A stretch of DNA of 64,000 bases. Origin: Gammaproteobacteria bacterium (lineage in GTDB: Bacteria; Pseudomonadota; Gammaproteobacteria; Pseudomonadales; Pseudohongiellaceae). The notes under the pieces were generated by a model. That model saw only the letters and a program-made list of their open reading frames with translations. It did not search any database and had not been told where the DNA came from. The translations under genes and the position numbers were made by a program. Below, piece after piece: positions 44,929-54,532 of this stretch. Each line of letters begins with the position of its first letter. Position 1 is the first letter of the stretch. The stretch is taken from assembly GCA_029246545.1 (NCBI GenBank), contig JAQWMX010000005.1, positions 310,001-374,000 of the forward strand. The letters are read 5' to 3'.

Positions 44929-45834
44929 ATGAAAATTAATCGAGTAATTCCCACACCAAGCCATACATTAGCGCTTGCAGATTACTTCGCCCTAATAAAA
45001 TCTCGCCTTTTATTATTAGTTCTTATTTCAGTCTGTATGGGCTTTTTCATTAGCCTTATCGAAGAAACCTCATTAATTTCTTTGCTGTGGACTTTAATTG
45101 GTGTTTATTGTGTTGGGGGCGGTGCCAATACTCTCAATCAATGGATAGAGATAGATTCGGATATTTTAATGGCCCGAACGCAAAATCGGCCATTACCAAG
45201 TAAACGTATTACACCCCGCAGCGCGCTCATATTTGGCCTCGCTATATCATTAGTCGGTTTTATCATTATTGCCTTGTTGGTAAATGCTATTACGCTGTTG
45301 ATTAGCTTTCTTTCATGGCTAAGCTATCTCATTATTTACACTCCACTTAAAAAGCGCACGCCTTTAAACACCTGGATTGGTGCCGTGCCTGGCTCTCTAC
45401 CTGCTGTATTAGGTTGCACAGCTGCTTCGGGGAAAGTTTCTGAACCCGCGTTCATAATATTTTTGATTTTGTTTGTATGGCAAATGCCACACTTCTTTGC
45501 CATTTCATGGGTCTACCGGCAAGATTATCTTAAAGGCGGATTTAAAATGTTATCCTGGAATGATGATTTAGGCACCACGACTTCTCGACATATTTTTATC
45601 CATAGCCTACTTTTATTGCCAGTGAGCACAAGTTTATTTTTTTTGGGGCATTCTGGATTAGTTTACTTTCTGATTGCTATAACTATTAGTTTAATTTTTA
45701 TATTTTACTCGGTGATTTTTTATAAATCTCTAACCATCAAAGCAGCTAAAAAAGTATTTTGCTTTTCTATTATTTATTTACCTATACTTTTTATAGCTAT
45801 AATTTTTGATAAATTTATTATCTATTTTTTATAA
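44929..45834 (+). CDS. Second heme O synthase-like prenyltransferase (UbiA family)
   Basis: UbiA-superfamily protein of 301 residues, about eight to nine membrane helices. It has the first Asp-rich motif N-x2-N-Q-x-I-E-I-D-S-D (NTLNQWIEIDSDILMARTQN), RPLPSKRITPRSALIF, YTPLKKRTPLNTWIGAVPGS, and HFFAISWVYRQDYLKGG, so it belongs to the CyoE/CtaB group. It is clearly diverged from the ctaB at 34563 (for example FAIS versus WPLA in the second motif). It precedes a SURF1 gene by 50 bp. Likely a second heme O synthase from another oxidase locus; activity is inferred. Confidence 0.85.
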   Translation: MKINRVIPTPSHTLALADYFALIKSRLLLLVLISVCMGFFISLIEETSLISLLWTLIGVYCVGGGANTLNQWIEIDSDILMARTQNRPLPSKRITPRSALIFGLAISLVGFIIIALLVNAITLLISFLSWLSYLIIYTPLKKRTPLNTWIGAVPGSLPAVLGCTAASGKVSEPAFIIFLILFVWQMPHFFAISWVYRQDYLKGGFKMLSWNDDLGTTTSRHIFIHSLLLLPVSTSLFFLGHSGLVYFLIAITISLIFIFYSVIFYKSLTIKAAKKVFCFSIIYLPILFIAIIFDKFIIYFL

Positions 45835-45883
45835 TAGTTCATTCGATAATTTCTATTCTCATCCAGGCTTAACTTAAATTGTC

Positions 45884-46660
45884 ATGACAACTAAAGCATT
45901 AATATTTGGCAAATTGAAAATCCGTTTCAACTGGGTAATTGCAATTTGCATTTTGCTGGGCCTGTCTGGATTAATCCGATTAGGGGTATGGCAACTCAGT
46001 CGCGCCCAAGAAAAAATCCAATCCCAAGAATCCTTTCAAGAGTTAAGTGAGCAACAAGCAACGCTAATAGAAAATGTGCCAGTGGCTGGTCGCGAATTTG
46101 ATGCCCTTCAACATCAGAATCGGCAAGTAGAATTAACAGGTCAATACCTGAATAACAATTCGATTTTTCTAATTTACCAAACCTATGAAGAACAGCTTGG
46201 TTTTGAAATAGTGACTCCTTTTAAGCTATCACCTTTAGACTTGATCGTAATGGTCAGCCGGGGTTGGACTAGTATTACTTCTGAAGAAGAGCTAGCTAGG
46301 GTTCTGCCTAATATATTTGAAGAGGTAACGCTGCAAGGCCAAATTTACGTCCCTACTGAAAAAGAGTTGGCTAGGACCAGCAATGTTGAAAATATAAGTT
46401 GGCCATTAACGACCCGCTATCTAAATATCAATGAACTTTCTAGCAATTTTGAATCTCCACTTTTCCCTTATGTTATTAGACTCGGTGTTGATCAGCCTGG
46501 AGTTCTTGTGCGCCACTGGCCAGCTGTGACGTCTGATACCAGTCAAAATTTCTCATATGCCTTACAGTGGTTTTCAATGGCAATTGCTTTATTCATGGTC
46601 AGTTTAATACTCAGTAGTAATATTATGGCTCTGGTGAAGCAGAAAATTAAGCCTTTGTAA
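45884..46660 (+). CDS. SURF1-family oxidase assembly protein
   Basis: Membrane protein with a helix near each end, involved in heme a insertion and assembly of cytochrome c oxidase. 258 residues. Conserved features: RLGVWQLSRAQEK at the end of helix 1, RQVELTGQYLNNNSIFLI, IVMVSRGWTSI, PYVIRLGVDQPG, HWPAVTSDTSQNFSYALQWF and the C-terminal membrane helix. It follows the second CtaB-like gene and is followed by a small single-helix protein gene. Confidence 0.92.
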   Translation: MTTKALIFGKLKIRFNWVIAICILLGLSGLIRLGVWQLSRAQEKIQSQESFQELSEQQATLIENVPVAGREFDALQHQNRQVELTGQYLNNNSIFLIYQTYEEQLGFEIVTPFKLSPLDLIVMVSRGWTSITSEEELARVLPNIFEEVTLQGQIYVPTEKELARTSNVENISWPLTTRYLNINELSSNFESPLFPYVIRLGVDQPGVLVRHWPAVTSDTSQNFSYALQWFSMAIALFMVSLILSSNIMALVKQKIKPL

Positions 46661-46738
46661 AAGCTTTTGCTTTCTCAAGGCCGATTAAGAGTGGTAAACT
46701 TCGCGCCGTATTGGAACGCATCAATAAAAGAGAGAAAC

Positions 46739-46909
46739 ATGCAAGAAAGTATAGAAAATGCTACGACTGAGAGCGATCTAAACACTATAGACTCAAATTC
46801 TCATCACGATAAATTTGAACCACAAGACGATACCGATGCTGACGCATTCGCAACCTTGAGCCTATTGTTAATTATTGCATGTACTATTGTTTATTATCTT
46901 GGTACTTAA
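46739..46909 (+). CDS. Small single-helix membrane protein, unknown
   Basis: 56 residues from the ATG at 46739, which follows an agagagaaa ribosome-binding site; a longer frame from 46667 is open but has no such site. Acidic, His/Asp-rich N-terminal half, then one C-terminal membrane helix (FATLSLLLIIACTIVYYLGT). Not recognised. Located just after SURF1, so it may be a small oxidase-associated protein. Confidence 0.5.
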   Translation: MQESIENATTESDLNTIDSNSHHDKFEPQDDTDADAFATLSLLLIIACTIVYYLGT

Positions 46910-47015
46910 TTCTTTTTTTCTTATCTGAACTTTTAACATCCGCATTTAAATATTTTCTATTAAGCTAACTTCCATAGAATGCCATTGGCTGGGCCATGGC
47001 AGTTTTTGAAGTGTA

Positions 47016-47296
47016 TTATGCAAGACCTTGGATGGAAGGAATAGCCATGGCGATTAAAATTAAAATCGGGATTATAGTCCATAAAATTTCTGTGGCTATG
47101 TTCCTGTGAAAATGATCTGCATTGGCTTTGCGGTACTTAATTAACGACCACATTAAAATGCCGTATGCGATCACGCTTATAACCGCACATAAAATGGTAA
47201 TGAATAAGTTCAAATCGAAGCCGCGCTTGCATGTGAGCTAATAACAGCAAGGCCCGTAATCAACACTCCCAGCAAAAACTTGCACTTTGGCAACAT
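47016..47296 (-). pseudogene. 5' remnant of coxB (cytochrome c oxidase subunit II)
   Basis: A normal-looking coxB start is visible on the minus strand: ribosome-binding site gagaga, ATG at 47296, signal peptide LLGVLITGLAVISSHASA, then a TGA at 47212-47210. The adjacent frame continues from about 47213 with the two-helix COX2-TM domain: SLIKYRKANADHFHRNIATE and LWTIIPILILIAMAIPS, the hallmark of subunit II before the CuA domain. Adding one T to the TTT run at the junction joins the two frames. The remnant stops at 47016, right after helix 2; the whole CuA domain is missing. No coxA/ctaD partner follows. Confidence 0.82.
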
Positions 47297-47586
47297 TTTT
47301 AATTTCTCTCTTTTTATTATTTGGCTCTTCACTTAGAGGACAATCTGTTTCTCCATGCAATACTTAGCTTAAACTAATACCTCATGGGGAATAATTTATA
47401 AGTTCTTGATGCATGCAGAAAATTTTGCAGCGCAGTATAACAATATCTCTCTTTTAATGGCTACGTAGCTTGTAACCTTAATTTAATCTATATCAACAAT
47501 GCATTTTCTTTATTTTCTCGCATTAAATCTCTCCTCCATCAAACATGGCATAATTATAAAATTAACTTTTAGCACTGAGAACTTTT
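47297..47586. other. Non-coding interval upstream of the gamma-carbonic anhydrase gene
   Basis: 290 bp with no recognisable coding sequence or RNA. It contains the promoter of the plus-strand hexapeptide-repeat gene, with an AT-rich stretch containing taattataaa 30-40 bp before its ATG, and the former coxB promoter on the minus strand. Confidence 0.4.
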
Positions 47587-48120
47587 ATGGCAGTACGTAA
47601 ATACTTGGACTCCTCTCCATCTTTAGGAAAAGACGTTTTTATTGATGATAGCGCTGTGGTTATTGGCAGAGTTAGCATTGGCAAAGACTCATCTGTTTGG
47701 CCCCTAACAGTCATTCGCGGTGACGTGCATGACATAAAAATTGGCGAGTGTACTAATATTCAAGACGGCTCTGTTTTACATTGCACTTCTCCAGACTCCT
47801 TTGGCCCAAATGGATTCGCCCTGACAATTGGCAATGATGTAACTATAGGTCACCGTGTTGTATTACATGGCTGCACTATTCATGATCGCGTCTTGATCGG
47901 CATGGGCGCCATTATTATGGACGGATCTGTTATTGAGTCTGATGTGATAGTTGGCGCAGGCAGTGTTGTATCGCCAGGCAAATCACTCGAAAGTGGAGGG
48001 CTTTATGTTGGCTCTCCAGCAAAGCGGGTTCGAGATTTAAAGCAAGAAGAGTTGGATTTTCTGGTCTATAGCGCCGCTCACTATGTAAAGCTTAAAAACC
48101 TACATCAAGGCGGCTCCTAG
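47587..48120 (+). CDS. Gamma-carbonic anhydrase family protein (YrdA type)
   Basis: Left-handed beta-helix hexapeptide protein, 177 residues. Hexapeptide turns are visible through IGRVSIGKDSSVWPLTVIRG and ITVGNDVTIG-type segments. The zinc-binding histidines of the family are in SVLHCTSPDS and IGHRVVLHGC. The C-terminal helix (QEELDFLVYSAAHYVKLK) matches YrdA. Many YrdA-type members bind metal but have weak or no carbonic anhydrase activity. It is convergent with aroE, as in related genomes where yrdA neighbours aroE/hemF/tsaC. Confidence 0.94.
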   Translation: MAVRKYLDSSPSLGKDVFIDDSAVVIGRVSIGKDSSVWPLTVIRGDVHDIKIGECTNIQDGSVLHCTSPDSFGPNGFALTIGNDVTIGHRVVLHGCTIHDRVLIGMGAIIMDGSVIESDVIVGAGSVVSPGKSLESGGLYVGSPAKRVRDLKQEELDFLVYSAAHYVKLKNLHQGGS

Positions 48121-48133
48121 TATTTAGATAGTA

Positions 48134-48982
48134 TTAAATTCCTTTTTGCAGGCTTTGAATAAGGCTTGCAGTATCCGGCCTGATACCGCGCCATAGATAA
48201 AACGATTCTGCTGCCTGCTCAACCAGCATACCTATTCCATCCATAACCTTTAATACACCGCCTTGTCGTGCCCACTGGCAAAACACAGTTTCTACCTGCG
48301 CATACATTAAGTCATAACAAGCAGCATCATTACTTAAAATGTCATATGGCAAGTGAGGCAGATCACCTTGTAGGCTCGCTGAGCTTGCATTAATTATCCA
48401 ATCGACTTGCTTGCCTTTAGCTTCCTTCAAGTCTTCAAGCCCGCAAGCAGAGAGTTTGCCATATTTTCCAAACAATGCAGCTAGTTCTTCAGCTTTACTT
48501 ATAGTTCGGTTCGCAATACAGATATTGGCGGGCCGTTCATTAAGTAAGGGCAGCAAAATTCCTCTTGTCGCGCCACCAGCGCCAAGCACGAGAATATTTT
48601 TTCCTTCTAAATTAAAATCGTGATTATGTTTGATGTCACGAATCAGCCCTTTGCCGTCGGTATTATGGCCTTGGATCTTTCCATCTTTAGCCTTGAAAAG
48701 AGTATTAGCAGCTCCGGCTATTTCTGCTTCTATACTTAAATCTTCAGCAAATGCCCAAGCTTCTTGTTTGAAAGGAACAGTTACATTAAGGCCCTTGCCG
48801 CCTTCTGAAAAAAAGTTAGAAACATCTTGCGGGAATTCTCCGGGTTCTATCAACATGGCGTTATAAGTCAATTGCTGCTTAGTGTCGTCAGCAAAAACTT
48901 TATGGATGCTAGGAGAAAGGCTGTGCCCTATGGGGTTGCCCACAACAGCATATCTATCCACTACTGACTCCTGTAAAGCCAT
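48134..48982 (-). CDS. aroE: Shikimate dehydrogenase
   Basis: NADPH-dependent reduction of 3-dehydroshikimate to shikimate in aromatic amino acid synthesis. 282 residues. Substrate-site motifs GNPIGHSLSPSIHK and LNVTVPFKQEAW (catalytic Lys), TDGKGLIRDI (Asp), NADP-binding loop VLGAGGATRGILLPL with ANRTISKAEEL, and the C-terminal GIGMLVEQAAESFYLW. It abuts hemF; hemF-aroE are adjacent in many gammaproteobacteria. Confidence 0.97.
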   Translation of the reverse strand: MALQESVVDRYAVVGNPIGHSLSPSIHKVFADDTKQQLTYNAMLIEPGEFPQDVSNFFSEGGKGLNVTVPFKQEAWAFAEDLSIEAEIAGAANTLFKAKDGKIQGHNTDGKGLIRDIKHNHDFNLEGKNILVLGAGGATRGILLPLLNERPANICIANRTISKAEELAALFGKYGKLSACGLEDLKEAKGKQVDWIINASSASLQGDLPHLPYDILSNDAACYDLMYAQVETVFCQWARQGGVLKVMDGIGMLVEQAAESFYLWRGIRPDTASLIQSLQKGI

Positions 48983-50472
<1,490 letters not shown>

Positions 50473-50489
50473 AGGATCGGGATTATCAC

Positions 50490-51604
50490 TTATGCTGGTG
50501 ATAATGAATAGCCTCCTTGTCTAGAAATAATAAGCCCTTCAAGCTCTAACTCTATAAGCATGCTACTAATTAGCCCAGCGTTAATACCCGTCTGATGAAT
50601 AAGTAGGTCAACATTTGTTACTTCATAATCTATATGTTTCAGTAGGGCCTGTTCAGTTTTATTTAAGTGCTTAGTTTCCTTCACTTTGCTCGACAACTGT
50701 TCTCGCTCCAATTCTATAAAGGCGCCTAATTCTTCAATAATGTCTGCTGCATTCTCAACAAGCTTTGCTCCATTCTTTAATAAATAATGGCTGCCTTTTG
50801 CTTGTGGGTTATGAGGAGAACCTGGCACTGCAAAAACTTCCCTACCTTGTTCTAAAGCATAACGCGCAGTAATCAAAGAGCCGCTTTGCAATGCCGCTTC
50901 TACAACTACAACACCTTGGCTCAGACCGCTGATAATGCGGTTTCGTTTTGGAAAGTGCCATGGCTTAGGCGACGTTCCTAATGAGAACTCAGAAACAAGA
51001 GCGCCTTGTTGGGCTAGCTGCCTTACAAGATTCTTATTTGATTGGGGGTAAATTCGGTCAATGCCACAGCCCAGCACCGCAACACTTACACCTTGATTGT
51101 CCAATGCCCCTATATGACTTTCTGAATCTATCCCCATTGCCATCCCGCTACAAATTGAATACCCGCTATTCGCTAGATCTTCAGCAAGACGCTTTGCCAT
51201 CACCTTGCCGCCTGGGCACTCCCAACTATGGCTATTTGAGGCAATCTCAATGCTTTTAAAGAACCAATGATATATAGGAGTAACGGCGGATCGGGAATTT
51301 CTTTTAATAAAGGCGGATACGTATCACAGTGGATTGAAATTAAATGATGATTATCTTGTTGTCGCCAATCCAGAGCTTGTTGAACTTTTTTAATCGTTGA
51401 AGGTTTAGACTTATGATTTCGGCAACGTTCAATTAAACGTAAGGTGTCTTTCCGTTTTACCTCTAATGGAAGGTTTTTACTGTCAAAAATTTGTGCGGCA
51501 TTCTCAAAGTGCTGAAGCAAGAAATGAATATATTTATTGCCTATATTTGGAGTTTGGCAAAGGCTCAGCCATGCGGAAAGTTCTTGGTCTTCCTTGATGA
51601 TCAT
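50490..51604 (-). pseudogene. dprA: DprA (DNA processing protein), broken by a deletion in the GSR motif
   Basis: DprA loads RecA onto incoming single-stranded DNA during natural transformation. The N-terminal part (134 residues from 51604) reads to LPQIAIVGSAQAAR and stops at 51200. The rest continues in another frame from about 51203 with PGGKVMAKRLAEDLANSGYS, SGMAMGIDSESHIGALDNQG, AVLGCGIDRIYPQSN, RNRIISGLSQGVVVVEA and SGSLITARYALEQGREVFAV, plus the C-terminal winged-helix. Family members have IVGSRNPTPGG here; this sequence has IVGS, then 2 nt, then PGG, consistent with loss of about 10 nt covering Arg-Asn-Pro-Thr. The two halves overlap at TGATG, so weak reinitiation is possible, but the conserved motif is lost. 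Confidence 0.85.
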
Positions 51605-51630
51605 CCATGATCAATATGCGAACTGTTTAT

Positions 51631-52766
51631 TTAAGGTGTTATTACTCTGTCATCAAGATTGACTGGGCGGTCACTGCTCAAGACTAATGCAAAACTATGA
51701 TTTTCGAACACTTTATAGATTAGTATTCTTCCATAAATTTCGCCACTAAAAGTCAGCACATTTTGCCCGCCATCAATTCTTAGAGGTCTGTTAACAGTAG
51801 GATCTTCAATTACATTGTCTTCTTTTTAAAAAGAAAGCAGATGGCCGGACTCTATTTGGTCTTGTTCGCCAAGATTAACAATCACGGTATCGTCTTTACC
51901 GCCAACTTGACGACCAAAATTTATATCAATAATTCTGGCATTTACATTAAATGAAGGCGGAACTGGAAAATATTGAGAAGATAAAGCCATTGATTCACCA
52001 ACAACAAAATAATCACCTTGGCGAACTTCTTCCAAATTGCTATTGATTATAAGCGTGGCCTCACCATTGTCGTTATTAAGGATCGTCGCTGTACCAATCA
52101 ATTTAGCCTGTAAAGCAATTATCTCTCCTGATTGGGGATCCTCTATTTCACCATTTGGCCTTAATATTTCATAAGTCGATATGCCTCGCGCCCATGCGCC
52201 CTTAGCAAAACGATATCACCTTCGCTAGAAAACCTCGTGTCAGATCTAGATCCCAGTAAAATTGGGGAATTTATCAAATCTGAAACACCAACAATGCGAT
52301 TGTTGCTTAGCAAGGGGCTAATAGACTCTAGAGAGATTGCAGGTATGGGGCTCAATAATTGTTCTCTTCGTACCTGAGGAGATAAGACAACTACGGGTAA
52401 ATCAGTATCATTGATATTATCTCTATTGCCTGCGCTGCCTGACACATTGCCGCCTCGTTGTAAGGTAATTCGTGGTTGCCCATCAACATAATAAAGCTCG
52501 ATGTTATCCCCAGGATAAATCAAGTCTGGATTTTGAATCTGCGGATTTAATTGCCAAATCTCAGGCCAAAGCCAAGGCTCTTCAAGGAAAATACCTGCGA
52601 TATCCCATAAAGTGTCTCCTTCAATTACTAAGTAATTTTGAGGAGAGTCATCACGAATTATAAGATCTCCATTCTGCTGGGCCATAACGGCAGAAGAAAA
52701 TGGAAATAAGGCTGACAGGCATAAAACCGCCAATGTAATTTTTAATCTGAAGTGAGTTAAAAGCAT
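51631..52766 (-). pseudogene. LysM-domain periplasmic protein, broken by a frameshift and a nonsense codon
   Basis: A LysM peptidoglycan-binding protein gene of the type commonly found upstream of dprA and divergent from def. The N-terminal part (52766 to about 52205) has a signal peptide ending SSAVMAQQ and a LysM domain (YLVIEGDTLWDIAGIFLEEP, NPQIQNPDLIYPGDNIEL). Near 52205-52215 the T4 run needs one more T to continue as GDIVFAKGAWARGISTYEIL; as it stands the frame ends at 52161. The second frame runs through GTATILNNDNGEATLIIN to GHLLSF and an in-frame TAA (51833-51831 region). Downstream codons remain in the same frame and homologous (KEDNVIEDP, LSSDRPVNLDDRVITP) up to the natural stop at 51631. 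Two independent lesions. Confidence 0.85.
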
Positions 52767-52980
52767 CCTCAGCCTCTCATCAAAAGCACCACAATACTGT
52801 GCGCTACTTGAATTTTATTTTGGCACATCTTATCAATAAGTTATGTAATTATATATGCTTAGAGCGCTTTGTTTAGGTAAATTGTAATTTGTTTAAAGTT
52901 CTTAGACTCGAAGGTTTAATAATTTGAGTGAAAAAAGCGTATTATTGGCATCCCTAAACAGCTGTTAACGCCACAAAACT
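52767..52980. promoter_or_regulatory. Divergent promoter region lysM remnant / def
   Basis: 214 bp, AT-rich, between the start of the broken lysM gene (minus) and def (plus). It contains a tattat-like -10 candidate near 52940. No coding sequence seen. Confidence 0.4.
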
Positions 52981-53499
52981 ATGAGTTTGCTTGAAATACT
53001 AGAATTCCCAGACCCCAGGCTTAGAAAAAAAGCACTACCTGTAAACAAGGTTGATGCTGCTATTAAGCAGACCATCGATAATATGTTTGAGACCATGTAT
53101 TCGGCATCAGGTATAGGTTTAGCAGCTACTCAAGTAAATATCCAAAAAAGATTGCTAATAATAGATATAGCTGATGAAGAAGAAGATCCAAATCCACTGG
53201 TGTTCATTAACCCTGAAATTACTGTGATTGACCCAGAGCCTTATCGCCATGAAGAGGGCTGCCTTTCTGTCCCTGGTTATTACGAGTTCGTTGAAAGACC
53301 GACAAAAGTATTAGTGAAAGCCTTAAACCGTGAGGGAGACCCGATTGAAATGGAAGCTGAAGGCTTATTAGCAGTTTGTATTCAACATGAAATTGATCAT
53401 CTCAATGGCAAACTATTTGTTGATTACCTTTCTGTCTTAAAACGTCAGCGCATTAAATCAAAGCTTGAAAAAGAGCATAAGCAAAAAGCTTCTGCTTAA
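52981..53499 (+). CDS. def: Peptide deformylase
   Basis: Removes the formyl group from N-terminal methionine of nascent proteins. 172 residues. All three metal-site motifs are intact: [10 protein letters not shown] (motif 1), [11 protein letters not shown] (motif 2, Cys ligand) and [12 protein letters not shown] (motif 3, HExxH). First gene of def-fmt-rsmB, the classical translation-start operon. Confidence 0.97.
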   Translation: MSLLEILEFPDPRLRKKALPVNKVDAAIKQTIDNMFETMYSASGIGLAATQVNIQKRLLIIDIADEEEDPNPLVFINPEITVIDPEPYRHEEGCLSVPGYYEFVERPTKVLVKALNREGDPIEMEAEGLLAVCIQHEIDHLNGKLFVDYLSVLKRQRIKSKLEKEHKQKASA

Positions 53500-53535
53500 C
53501 CGCATTAGCTTATTGAACGAGCGATACCTAAAATC

Positions 53536-54507
53536 ATGAATACGCCTGCTCTTCGAATTGGCTTTGCTGGTACACCAGATTTTGCGGCCTCACATTTAGA
53601 CGCTTTGCTAAACGCCAAATATAATATTCTCGGGGTTTATACTCAACCCGATCGCCCTGCTGGCCGAGGCAAGAAAGACAAACCCAGCCCTGTAAAAACT
53701 CTCTCTCTTAAATCAAACTTACCAATCTTTCAGCCCCAAAGTTTAAAAAATGAAGAGGCACAAGAACAACTACAAAAATTAAATTTGGACGTTTTAGTTG
53801 TTGTTGCTTACGGATTAATTTTACCGCAAGAAATTTTAGATATGCCCCGCTACGGCTGCATTAATGTTCATGCCTCCCTCCTGCCAAGATGGCGTGGGGC
53901 TGCACCTATTGAAAGAGCCATTCTGGCCGGCGACAAAATTACCGGAGTTACCATCATGCAAATGGATGCTGGTTTAGATACCGGGGATATATTGTTAAGT
54001 AGTGAAACGCCAATCGATGCTAATGATAATAGTGCAAGCTTAACGGCCCGATTAAAAAGCATTGGCCAAGATGCTTTACTTGATGTTCTTAAAGAAATTC
54101 AATCCAACTCTATAAAGTGCCTTAAACAAAATAATGACATAAGCACCTATGCATCTAAATTAAGCAAAGAAGAAGCGTTAATTTCCTGGGATAAAAGTGC
54201 TGAAGAAATTCTGCGCCAAGTTAACGCTTTCTATCCTCGTTCGCCGGCATACTGTTTTTATCACGGACAGCGATTAAGAATTATCCAAGCATCAGCTCTT
54301 ACTAAAAACTCAGCTGGGAGTACTGGAACTATAGGTCAAATTAGCCATAATGGCATCGAAATAAACTGTGCGGATTCTTCTCTTTTGGTAAATAGAATTC
54401 AGCTTCCTGGCAAGGCTGAAATCAGTATTAAAGATTTTTTAAATGGCCGCAAAGACTACTTTTCACAAGATAAATCATTTAGTTCATCACCTCAACAAGA
54501 TCAATAA
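53536..54507 (+). CDS. fmt: Methionyl-tRNA formyltransferase
   Basis: Formylates Met-tRNAfMet using 10-formyl-THF. 323 residues. Motifs: GFAGTPDFAASHLDALL, TQPDRPAGRGKK, and the catalytic region INVHASLLPRWRGAAPIERA with Asn-His and GVTIMQMDAGLDTGDIL with Asp. The C-terminal tRNA-binding OB domain (INCADSSLLVNRIQLPGKAE) is present. 36 bp after def. A 9-bp tandem repeat covers its stop codon. Confidence 0.97.
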   Translation: MNTPALRIGFAGTPDFAASHLDALLNAKYNILGVYTQPDRPAGRGKKDKPSPVKTLSLKSNLPIFQPQSLKNEEAQEQLQKLNLDVLVVVAYGLILPQEILDMPRYGCINVHASLLPRWRGAAPIERAILAGDKITGVTIMQMDAGLDTGDILLSSETPIDANDNSASLTARLKSIGQDALLDVLKEIQSNSIKCLKQNNDISTYASKLSKEEALISWDKSAEEILRQVNAFYPRSPAYCFYHGQRLRIIQASALTKNSAGSTGTIGQISHNGIEINCADSSLLVNRIQLPGKAEISIKDFLNGRKDYFSQDKSFSSSPQQDQ

Positions 54508-54518
54508 AATCAATAAAA
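54501..54518. repeat. 9-bp tandem direct repeat over the fmt stop
   Basis: Two copies of tcaataaaa (54501-54509, 54510-54518). The first contains the fmt TAA stop, and the second repeats it. Probably slippage-derived and neutral. Confidence 0.8.
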
Positions 54519-54532
54519 TCAGGATATAAAAA

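Noticed and set aside
44754-44954. 66-codon frame overlapping the start of the second CtaB-like gene
   Set aside because: Composition is unlike a real protein and it overlaps the start of a well-supported gene on the other strand.
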